DNA of 64,000 nucleotides from Mycoplasma sp. 1578d (GTDB lineage Bacteria > Bacillota_I > Bacilli_A > Mycoplasmatales > Metamycoplasmataceae), in assembly GCF_024582695.1 (NCBI RefSeq), contig NZ_CP102081.1, positions 682,001 through 746,000 on the forward strand. The letters run 5' to 3'. The position numbers and the translations under genes are program-made. Below, one piece after another: positions 57,027-64,000 of the stretch (within the stretch, counting starts at the first letter, position 1; each line of letters begins with the position of its first letter). The notes below the pieces were generated by a model that worked only from the letters and a program-made list of their open reading frames with translations, searched no databases and was not told the DNA's origin.

Positions 57027-57863
57027 TTATATCATATTTTTATTTTCAATAAAATATGACTTTGCGTCACAAAGATCTTGTTCAGTCACTAGATCTTGAG
57101 GTTTAGATGTAATAATTTTTAATTTTGCAATTACCTCAACTAAAAGTTGCTGTTTTTGTGGAAATTTGATTTCTGAATCAATTAAATGAAGATATTTATT
57201 TTGATCTAAGCTTTGATGGAGAACCCCATAATACACCACAATTGGACTTTTAATTAAAACAATATAAATTCCAGGATGAATTGGAGCAATTTTTTCGTGT
57301 GTTTGAACAATGTTTGAACCAGTAAAAAATCCCGAAAAAGAATAATTTTTTGGTAAAAGTAAATTAAGCTTATCAATATCTCCAAATTCTAAAAGATCTT
57401 TGAGATCTTTAGTGCTGATTTTAACATTTTGAACTTTATATAAGTCAAGAACATTGACCTTAGCGTTTGGCAAAATATGTTCAATATCTTGAGCAGTATA
57501 TTTAGCTCCACGACCAAATCTGAAATCTTTTCCTACAGTAATGTTTACTTGATGATTTGAAAAAATTTTATTGAGAAAATCTTTTCCGTCCATAAGTGAA
57601 ATTTTGGAAAAATTTAATTCAATTACAGCATTAATCCCAAGCGAAGCTAAAGTTGTATATTTAGCAAAATTATCAGTGAAAAAGACTTTTCCGAATTTAG
57701 GCATAAATTCTTCATTGTTAAAACAAATGACAATTTTGCGCCCTGAATTGCTCGAGATATTTTTTAAAAGTTGAAAATGACCCATATGAAACGATTCAAA
57801 TGAACCGATAATGAAGTTGTCATTTGGTTGAATTGTAAAATTATCAATGTTATAAATAATCAT
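57027..57863 (-). CDS. ribF: FAD synthetase with degenerate riboflavin kinase half
   Basis: 278 codons from ATG 57861-57863. The N-terminal half is the nucleotidyltransferase that adenylates FMN: GSFESFHMGHFQLL carries the HxGH-type motif, and TVGKDFRFGRGAKYTAQDIE is the second conserved block. The C-terminal riboflavin kinase half is poorly conserved. The usual GxxLGFPTAN block is replaced by FSGFFTGSNIVQTHEKIAPI, keeping only HPGIYIVLI from the strand that follows. If so, the protein may make FAD from FMN but not FMN from riboflavin. This loss is inferred from motifs read by eye. It is 3 nt downstream of the HAD gene. Confidence 0.88.
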   Translation of the reverse strand: MIIYNIDNFTIQPNDNFIIGSFESFHMGHFQLLKNISSNSGRKIVICFNNEEFMPKFGKVFFTDNFAKYTTLASLGINAVIELNFSKISLMDGKDFLNKIFSNHQVNITVGKDFRFGRGAKYTAQDIEHILPNAKVNVLDLYKVQNVKISTKDLKDLLEFGDIDKLNLLLPKNYSFSGFFTGSNIVQTHEKIAPIHPGIYIVLIKSPIVVYYGVLHQSLDQNKYLHLIDSEIKFPQKQQLLVEVIAKLKIITSKPQDLVTEQDLCDAKSYFIENKNMI

Positions 57864-57866
57864 ATG

Positions 57867-58679
57867 CTATATAATTTTAAGCTCTTTAAGTTTTAAATAT
57901 ACTCCATCATATTCACAATCAATAGCAATGTCTTTAGCTACTTGCTTGAGACTTTCTGAACCTCGTTCCATAGCAACCCCATACCCTGAATCACGAATCA
58001 TTTCATAATCATTTGCTCCATCACCAAAGGCAATTAAATCTTGGACATTAATCCCTAATTTTTGACACAATAAATTTAAGGTATAAAATTTATTAATATT
58101 TTTAGGCAGAATAAAAAGTCCCCGAGTTCAAATTGAATTTACTTCCATTGATAAATTGTGCTCTTGAATATAATCATTAATTCTCTGAATCAAATCATGT
58201 GGATTATCTTTGTTAATAGTGATTAAAAATAAATTATCAGTGCTTAGTAATTCTTCGTCAAAGTCGACATAATTATGTGCATTTGGACCAACAAATCAAT
58301 GATCAAGTTTTAATTGTGGAGATTTGAACACCTTATCAAAATCTGAAATGGAAATCCCTTTAAGCTCATCTTTGAAATGATGATAAACTTGAATCACTTC
58401 TTCTTTAATTAAGGTTTTCTTAAAAATAAATTCTTTCTTAGCCACATCCCAAATAAATGAACCGTTTGATCCAATAAAATAATCTGGTTGTAATTGCTCT
58501 AAAAAATCTCCAATAGTAGCAAATTCTCTCGCTGTGGCAATTACAGTAATAATCTTTTTAGCTCTAAGTTGTCCAAACATTTCTTTTGTGTGTTGACTGA
58601 ATTTAATATGAGCATTAGGCAGTAATGTTCCATCAACATCAAAAGCTGCTATTTTAATTTTTCCTTCTAGTGTCTTCAT
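57867..58679 (-). CDS. Cof-type HAD-IIB family phosphatase
   Basis: 270 codons, with TGA-Trp codons, ATG 58677-58679 to TAG 57867-57869. HAD motif I is FDVDGTLL with the nucleophilic Asp; motif II is VIATARE; motif III Lys and motif IV follow in LIAFGDGANDYEMIRDSGYG. The C2-type cap lies between motifs II and III, typical of Cof/YidA sugar or nucleotide phosphatases. Mycoplasmas carry several such enzymes and their substrates are generally unassigned; dephosphorylation of FMN or sugar phosphates is possible. ATG follows the truB TAG directly, so the truB-HAD-ribF order is one operon. Confidence 0.92.
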
Positions 58680-59516
58680 CTAAAACCTTTCATTAAATAC
58701 TCTTTTAGGATAGTATTTATTATTTTTAACTTCTCCAATTGAAATGATTTGTGAATTTTTAACAATTAAATATTTTCCATTATCTTTTTTAATATCAAAC
58801 TCATTTCCGTGTTTGAGCTTAGATTCTGCATGATTATCAATCTCAAAATACGGAAGATTGATGAGTTTTTCAAAGCTAATTTCCTTATATTGATTTTGAG
58901 TCAAATCATCTAAACTAATATTACCAATTTTGGTGCGTACTAGATTAGTCATTACACAAGTAGTACCTAATGCACTAGCAATATCCCTTAAAATTGAACG
59001 AACATATCCTCCTTGAGAAATTTTCATTTCAAAACGGGCCTTATAACTATCCTGATCAAAGGTAAGCAATTTTAAATAATGAATTTTAATTGGTTGGGGT
59101 TTAAGTTGAAATTGCTCATTTTTTCGAAGTAATTCATGGGCTCGTTTTCCATTGATTTTTTTAGCACTTAGTTGGGGTGGAATTTGTTCTTTTTGTTGAG
59201 AAACTTGTTCAATAACCGATTGTAATTGTTTAAGACTAAATTCCACTTTCCCAGTAAATTGTGGATTACAATTATAATTATCGAGTGATATGCTGGTATA
59301 AAAAAATTCGCACTCAGCAATGTATGTTTTTTCTTTATGGGTGATGTATTGTAAAAGTTTAGTATCTTCATGGCTAGCTAATAACATAAGCCCACTAGCC
59401 AGTGGATCTAATGTACCAGTATGCCCTATTTTTTTGGTTGATAATTCCCTTCCGATTTGACGAATTGCCTTATTCGAAAAAACGTTACAAGGTTTATGAA
59501 AAACAAAAAACATCAC
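58680..59516 (-). CDS. truB: tRNA pseudouridine(55) synthase TruB
   Basis: 278 codons. It converts U55 of the tRNA T-loop to pseudouridine. The catalytic Asp37 lies in KKIGHTGTLDPLASGLML. Other family blocks are KTYIAECEF, PPQLSAKKINGKRAHELLR, FEMKISQGGYVRSILRDIAS and GTTCVMTNLVRTKIGN. The motif after the strand reads TSISLDNYNCN, divergent from the usual T.T.D..G. The start MMFFVFHKPCNVFSN follows a GGTGG-type RBS. Usual family length, including a short C-terminal PUA-like end. Divergent to gmk. Confidence 0.95.
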   Translation of the reverse strand: MMFFVFHKPCNVFSNKAIRQIGRELSTKKIGHTGTLDPLASGLMLLASHEDTKLLQYITHKEKTYIAECEFFYTSISLDNYNCNPQFTGKVEFSLKQLQSVIEQVSQQKEQIPPQLSAKKINGKRAHELLRKNEQFQLKPQPIKIHYLKLLTFDQDSYKARFEMKISQGGYVRSILRDIASALGTTCVMTNLVRTKIGNISLDDLTQNQYKEISFEKLINLPYFEIDNHAESKLKHGNEFDIKKDNGKYLIVKNSQIISIGEVKNNKYYPKRVFNERF

Positions 59517-59598
59517 ACCACCTTATTTGCTTTATTATTTTACTAAAATTTTATCTTTTTATTAATTTAAAAGCTGTTTTTTTATCTTCAAAAAATAG

Positions 59599-59604
59599 TA
59601 TAAT
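59599..59604 (+). promoter_or_regulatory. -10 box of the gmk operon, very short leader
   Basis: TATAAT ends 11 nt before the gmk ATG, so the transcript probably has a leader of only a few nucleotides. No Shine-Dalgarno sequence is visible, which fits near-leaderless translation. Confidence 0.6.
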
Positions 59605-59615
59605 AAAAAATAATT

Positions 59616-60224
59616 ATGGCACGAAAAGGTAAACCAATTATCATTTTTACTGGCCCAAGTGGAGTTGGAAAGGGAACTGTAGAAAGATTATTATTTGACT
59701 TTGAAGAACTAAATTTATATCTTTCTTGTTCTGCAACTACAAGAAAACCAAGAGAAGGTGAAATCAACGGAATTCACTATCATTTTATCAGCACTGAAGA
59801 ATTTAGAGATAAAATCAAATCACGAAAATTCCTTGAATTTTCTTACCATTTCAATAATTACTACGGAACTTTATACTCAGAGTTAGATAAAATCCATGCA
59901 AAAAACCGTGTTCCAATGTTAGAAATTGAAACCAGAGGTGCTAAACAAGTTATTGAAAAACTTCTTGAATCTAATGAGCATAATTATAACCTCATTACTA
60001 TTTTTCTTGCACCACCTTCAGTGGATGAACTTAAGAATCGAATTATTAATCGTGGTACTGAAACAGAAGAAGTGATTAAAGCACGTCTTGATAAAGCAAC
60101 TGAAGAGATTAATGAATCAAGTATTTTTAAATATACAATTATTAATGATGTCCCTGAACGTGCCGCTGATGAGATCCGAACCATTTTACATAAAGAATTA
60201 GGAATTAATGAAAGTAGCAAGTAA
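59616..60224 (+). CDS. gmk: Guanylate kinase
   Basis: 202 codons. It phosphorylates GMP to GDP with ATP. The P-loop is GPSGVGKG (residues 13-20). GMP-binding features follow: SATTRKPREGEINGIHYHFI, FLEFSYHFNNYYGTLYSELD, and the lid region RLDKATEEINES. ATG 59616 is close to the -10 box. It overlaps the PP2C phosphatase gene by 17 bp. The arrangement gmk-PP2C-kinase-rsgA-rpe is a conserved Firmicutes-type cluster. Confidence 0.96.
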   Translation: MARKGKPIIIFTGPSGVGKGTVERLLFDFEELNLYLSCSATTRKPREGEINGIHYHFISTEEFRDKIKSRKFLEFSYHFNNYYGTLYSELDKIHAKNRVPMLEIETRGAKQVIEKLLESNEHNYNLITIFLAPPSVDELKNRIINRGTETEEVIKARLDKATEEINESSIFKYTIINDVPERAADEIRTILHKELGINESSK

Positions 60225-60966
60225 ATCAATCAAAGGAAATTATCGTTCAAAGAATGATGATCGTGTTGGTGTGTTTCAAAATGAATGAGCTACTTTAGCT
60301 ATTCTTTGCGATGGAATTGGTGGTTATTCAGGTGGTGATATTGCTGCTAATATTGTTGTGTCTGAGTTTGGGATAAGCTTTCAAAAAAATTTTAAATTCA
60401 CTGAATTTGCACAAATTGAGCACTGGGTTGATCAAACTGTGCTTGAATGTCGCAAGTTAATTAAAAAAGCTGCTCAACAAAATAAAATTACTCAAAATAT
60501 GGGTACTACTTTAACTGGAGCAATTATTTTACCTCAGCAAGAAAAGATTTTGCTCTTTAATTCAGGCGATTCAAGAGTATATATTGTGACTCATACTAAA
60601 AACTTAATTCAAGCAACTAAAGATAATAATGTTGAAAACAAACTTATTCAAGAAGGTTATAAAGTTGAATTAGCTAAAGCTAATCCGCTCGCTTCGTATT
60701 TAACTTCAGCTGTTGGATTAAATATTAAAACCACAATTCATTTTGAAGAAATTGAAAGTGACATTTATCGTAAAATTGATAAACTACTTATTACTAGTGA
60801 TGGAGTTCATTCGTTCTTATATAAAATAGAAATGGAACAAATTTTGAATACACAATTAGAACCAAAAGAGCAAATTAACCAATTAATCGAACGTGCTACT
60901 ATTGCAGAATCCACTGATAATATGAGTGGAATTATCATCCATCTTGAAAGGCTCAATGCAGAATAA
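60208..60966 (+). CDS. stp: PP2C-family Ser/Thr protein phosphatase
   Basis: 252 codons, with TGA-Trp in QNEWATL; ATG 60208 lies inside the end of gmk. It is the metal-dependent partner of the downstream kinase. PP2C motifs in order: RSKNDDRVGV (metal Asp), LCDGIGGYSGGD (motif 2), MGTTLTGAII, NSGDSRVYIVT, LLITSDGVHSFL and ESTDNMSGIIIHL (final DN). Normal family length. The next gene starts within its last codons, so expression of phosphatase and kinase should be tightly coupled. Confidence 0.93.
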
Positions 60967-61936
60967 ATACATATTAGAAAGCTCAAGGGTGTATCAAAAA
61001 TACCAAATTGAAAAACTGATTGGTTCAGGTGGGGCCGGGTCAGTATTTTTAGTTTATTTAAAGGCTAATCCACAGATTAAATTTGCGTTGAAGTATTACA
61101 AAAACGCAATGGACACTAGTAATGCCATACGTTTTAAATATGAAGCTGATTTGCTTAAGAAAATCAAAAGCAAGGCAATTCCTAAGTTCGAAGAATTTTA
61201 TCAAGATCAAGCCGAAATGTTTTATGTGATGGAATATATTCAAGGAGAAACCTTAAGTAATCTTTTAGCTAAAAAAGGGCGTTTAGATACCAGAAGAGCT
61301 ATTAATTACATGAAACAAATTAACGAAGGAATTGGTGAATTGCATGCTTTTAATATCATCCATAGGGATATTAAAAGTCAAAATATTATCGTTACTGAAC
61401 ATCAAGAAATCAAGATTGTGGATCTAGGAATTTCACTTTCGCCTGATTCACAAAGAATCACTAAAACCAGCACAATTGTATGTTCTCCATATTATGCTGC
61501 TCCAGAAATTAATCATAAAATCACCAAGGCTGTTGATATTTATGCACTGGGAATTGTCTTTTTTGAAATGTTGACTGGTCAATATCCTTTTAAAGGAAAA
61601 GATGAGTATGAAACCATTAAAATGCATAAAGAAAAGAATTTTCCTAATATTCGTGAATTTATTGATGTCCCATGGTCAATTTACAATATTTTAGCTCGGG
61701 CTGTGGCTAAAGATCCTAAAAAACGCTATGAAAGCGTTTGAGATTTTAATAAAGACCTAACCAAGGCACTAACACCTGAAGGTAAAGCCCAAAGTCCAAT
61801 TAATATGAAAACACTTCAAGTGCAAAAAACAAAGGATTTATTTTTTGCTTCAAATAAATTTTTAGTTTTTGGAATTGTAATTATTCTTTTAATCATTATT
61901 GTGTTATTAATTGTGATCTTTTTTAACATTAAATAA
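60956..61936 (+). CDS. prkC: Membrane-anchored Ser/Thr protein kinase
   Basis: 326 codons, with TGA-Trp at 61739-61741. I chose ATG 60956 (GAAAGG upstream); an earlier in-frame start would lie deeper in the phosphatase gene. Hanks-type kinase: P-loop GSGGAG (23-28), Lys46 in FALKYYK, catalytic HRD (136-138) in IIHRDIKSQNI, metal-binding DLG (156-158) in place of DFG, and the APE motif in SPYYAAPEINHK. A juxtamembrane segment follows, then one C-terminal helix (FLVFGIVIILLIIIVLLIVI) ending in FFNIK. There is no extracellular PASTA region, unlike PrkC/Stk1 of Firmicutes with cell walls, consistent with a wall-less cell. Confidence 0.93.
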
Positions 61937-61943
61937 GGAATCA

Positions 61944-62786
61944 ATGAAAGGAAAAATTTTCAGTATTATTGGTGGCATTTACACTGTTAAATTACAAGAT
62001 CAAAGCTTTATTAAAATTAGCGGTGCTGGTAAATTGAGATATTTAAACCTTACTCCATTAGTAGGGGATGATGTTATAGTAGAAAATAATCAAGTCAGTC
62101 AAATTTTAGAACGGAAAAATGAATTTATTCGTCCAAAAGTGGCTAATATTGATCAAATGATTTTGCTAATGTCTTTTAAAGAGCCACAATTTAGTAGTTT
62201 CTTGTTCGATAAGTATTTATCAATTGTGGAAAATAAAAAAATCACTCCAATTTTATTCTTTACTAAAGCTGATTTAAGTCAAGATTATATGATTGTTGAA
62301 CAATACAGAAAAATGAATTATCAATGTTATTTAATTAACAACAACAATCCAACATACGTAAATGATGTTAAAAGAATCTTTAAAAATAAATACTCAGTAT
62401 TTATGGGGCAAACAGGAGTCGGAAAAACAACAACAATTAACAAATTAAGTAATAATAATTATCAAACGCAAGCTATTTCTAAAGCACTAGGAAGAGGAAA
62501 GCATACCACTCGGGCAATTCATATTACTGAATTTAATCATGGTTATTTGATTGATACCCCTGGATTTTCGTCACTGGATTTAGATATGAATAAGTATGAA
62601 CTAGCACGTAGTTTTGAACAATTTGACAAGCTTGCCCAACAATGTAAATTTCGTTCATGCTTGCATTTAAACGAAACAATTAATGTCTGTGCGATTAAGC
62701 AGGCTGTTGAAAATGGTTCAATTCCACAATTTAGATATGATAATTATTTAAAATTACAAAACCAACTTACAGAAAAGGAAAAATAA
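61944..62786 (+). CDS. rsgA: Small-subunit ribosome assembly GTPase RsgA
   Basis: 280 codons, starting 7 nt after the kinase gene, with AAGGAATCA upstream. RsgA acts in late 30S maturation with ribosome-stimulated GTP hydrolysis. Order is that of a circularly permuted GTPase: N-terminal OB fold (GGIYTVKLQDQSF), G4 TKAD (107-110), G1 GQTGVGKT (155-162), switch GRGKHTTRAIHI (T in G2), G3 DTPGF. The C-terminal zinc knuckle has CKFRSCLHLNETINVC. Full length. It overlaps rpe by one base (TAATG). Confidence 0.95.
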   Translation: MKGKIFSIIGGIYTVKLQDQSFIKISGAGKLRYLNLTPLVGDDVIVENNQVSQILERKNEFIRPKVANIDQMILLMSFKEPQFSSFLFDKYLSIVENKKITPILFFTKADLSQDYMIVEQYRKMNYQCYLINNNNPTYVNDVKRIFKNKYSVFMGQTGVGKTTTINKLSNNNYQTQAISKALGRGKHTTRAIHITEFNHGYLIDTPGFSSLDLDMNKYELARSFEQFDKLAQQCKFRSCLHLNETINVCAIKQAVENGSIPQFRYDNYLKLQNQLTEKEK

Positions 62787-63463
62787 TGAAAAAATACGTT
62801 ACACCTAGTTTATTAAATGCTGATCCTAAACAACGCCCCAAAATGGCTGAGCATTTAATTGAACAGGGGATCAAATGAATTCACTATGATATTATGGATG
62901 GAGAATTTGTTCAAAATACTGCCATTGAAGTGGGCGAAATTATTAATATTGATAAAAATGTCACTAAACATTTTAAAGATGCACACTTAATGGTACAAGA
63001 CCCTTATTTATACGCTAATTTACTGAGTGAACACGTTGAATTAATAACTTTTCACTATGAAGCAATCGTTGATGATACTGAAGAATTTTTAAACTATTTA
63101 ATTGATAATAAAGATCAATTAAAAATAGGTTTAGCAATTAAACCACATACACCTGTAGAAAGTATTAAAGAATTTTTGCCACATTTATCACTAGTATTAG
63201 TTATGTCAGTAGAACCGGGTAAGGGTGGGCAAAAATTTATGCCTATTGCTCTAGATAAAATTAAAGAACTTAAGAATCTTCGTGCGGTGCATTCATATCA
63301 ATACTTAATTCAGGTTGATGGTGGAATTAATGATCAAACTGGTCCGCTTTGTTTTAAAGCTGGAGCTGACGCTTGTGTGGCAGGTACTTATTTAGTTTCT
63401 GAACCAACTAAAGATCGAATTAACACAATTTTAGGTAATAAATATAAAAACAAAGCGAATTAA
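62786..63463 (+). CDS. rpe: Ribulose-phosphate 3-epimerase
   Basis: 225 codons from ATG 62786, with TGA-Trp in GIKWIHYDIMDGEF. It interconverts ribulose 5-phosphate and xylulose 5-phosphate in the pentose phosphate pathway. It is a TIM barrel: TPSLLNAD at strand 1, HYDIMDGEFV (metal ligand and catalytic Asp), DAHLMVQDP, LAIKPHTPVE, VMSVEPGKGGQKFMP, IQVDGGIND (catalytic Asp) and phosphate-binding AGADACVAGTYLV. Usual length. Its final codons NKAN lie in the palindromic terminator that also encodes the end of the convergent gene. Confidence 0.95.
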
Positions 63464-63476
63464 TTCGCTTTGTTTT
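63447..63476. terminator. Palindromic bidirectional terminator encoding both C-termini
   Basis: A perfect 30-bp palindrome with arms AAAACAAAGCGAA (63447-63459) and TTCGCTTTGTTTT (63464-63476) around TTAA. It carries the rpe stop on the plus strand and the stop of the convergent gene on the minus strand. Confidence 0.9.
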
Positions 63477-64000
63477 CTCTTATGTAGTTATTTAGTTTAA
63501 AGTCATAATTATAAGCAAATTTGTATTCTTTCATATATTCGAGTTCATTATCAGTAATTGCTTTATTGTGGTCGATTTTATCGATTAACTCAAAATATTT
63601 TTCTTTTTTCTTGTGTATTTCTTCTATTAATTGTTCATATTCTCGGTCAGTAAAAACTTGGCTTAGTTTTTTTGTTTCAAAAAAACTTTTTGCAACATCA
63701 TCAAAAAATTTTTTTGTTCAAAATTCGTACCAAAATACTTGGTTGTTGACTTTGTCGTATTTGGATTCTGTTTTTCTTGAAATATAATATTTTTTCAGTT
63801 CTTCTTGAGCAGATGTAAGTCCAATAAAATTAGATTTGCCCTGAGTATCCAAAATAATATATGCTTGCATTACACCAAGTGAATCGTATTCAATTGTATT
63901 TTCTAAAATTCTTTTTAAGAGAATTTTACCTATGCTTAATTGTGATTGAATTTGAGCGGCTAATTGCTGCTGTTGTTGCTCTGGAACAACATTTGCTGCA
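63460..64000 (-). CDS. Hypothetical protein, 5' end outside window
   Basis: About 180 codons are visible, ending at TAA 63460-63462; the N-terminus is beyond the window edge. One TGA is read as Trp (EFWTKKFF). The visible part starts in a Gln-rich helix (PEQQQQQLAAQIQ), then IGKILLKRILENTIEYDSLG, an IILDTQGKSNFIGL segment and a Lys/Glu-rich C-terminal helical region ending in ENKAN. No membrane segment or known motif is seen in this part. It is convergent with rpe and overlaps it by 4 bp inside the shared terminator. Confidence 0.7.

Overview
The window comes from a mollicute (Mycoplasma/Mycoplasmopsis type). The DNA is very AT-rich. TGA is read as Trp throughout: nearly every long frame is continuous only if TGA is sense, and only TAA and TAG end genes. 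prfA (RF1) is present. Surface lipoproteins, giant secreted proteins and R-M systems fill much of the window. I cannot name the species.

Layout. (1) 1-8862, minus strand: an immune-evasion operon of MIP (Ig protease lipoprotein), MIB (Ig-binding protein) and then subunits of the mollicute-specific F1-like (type 3) ATPase: a multi-pass membrane protein, a small accessory protein, a gamma-like subunit that is frameshifted here, an epsilon-like subunit and an exported accessory protein cut by the window edge. The alpha and beta subunits should lie just outside. The operon promoter has an 18-nt poly(A) tract at the -35 position. (2) 9007-10811: prfA-prmC, plus strand. (3) 10834-17409, minus: five tandem paralogous lipoprotein copies, three intact and two decayed. 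(4) 17518-29751, minus: one uninterrupted 4077-codon lipoprotein with an N-terminal SGNH/GDSL hydrolase domain followed by about 14 divergent helical repeats of about 218 residues. (5) 30019-33176, plus: trpS-thrS-small membrane protein. (6) 33219-34666, plus: Bsp6I-type R-M system with a C5-cytosine methyltransferase. (7) 34823-51832, plus: two adjacent giant membrane-anchored proteins (2813 and 2848 aa) with related C-terminal modules and a (TA)9 tract in the promoter. (8) 51923-54518, minus: HinfI/HpyAIV-like R-M system plus an HNH-like gene. (9) 54726-59516, minus: tmRNA, smpB, recA, rpsO, ribF, HAD phosphatase, truB. (10) 59616-63463, plus: gmk-PP2C phosphatase-Ser/Thr kinase-rsgA-rpe, overlapping or nearly so. 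(11) 63460-64000, minus: the 3' end of an unrecognised gene that shares a palindromic terminator with rpe.

How it fits together. Housekeeping blocks (translation termination, tRNA charging, trans-translation, ribosome maturation, signalling) alternate with large host-interaction blocks. MIB captures antibody and MIP cleaves it; the F1-like ATPase encoded with them is thought to power a surface process coupled to this. The giant proteins and the lipoprotein array are probably also surface-exposed. Simple-sequence tracts sit where slippage could alter expression: A18 before MIP, (TA)9 before the giant pair, C7 inside the methyltransferase DPPY motif and C7 early in MIP. I found no rRNA, tRNA, CRISPR array, insertion sequence or replication origin.
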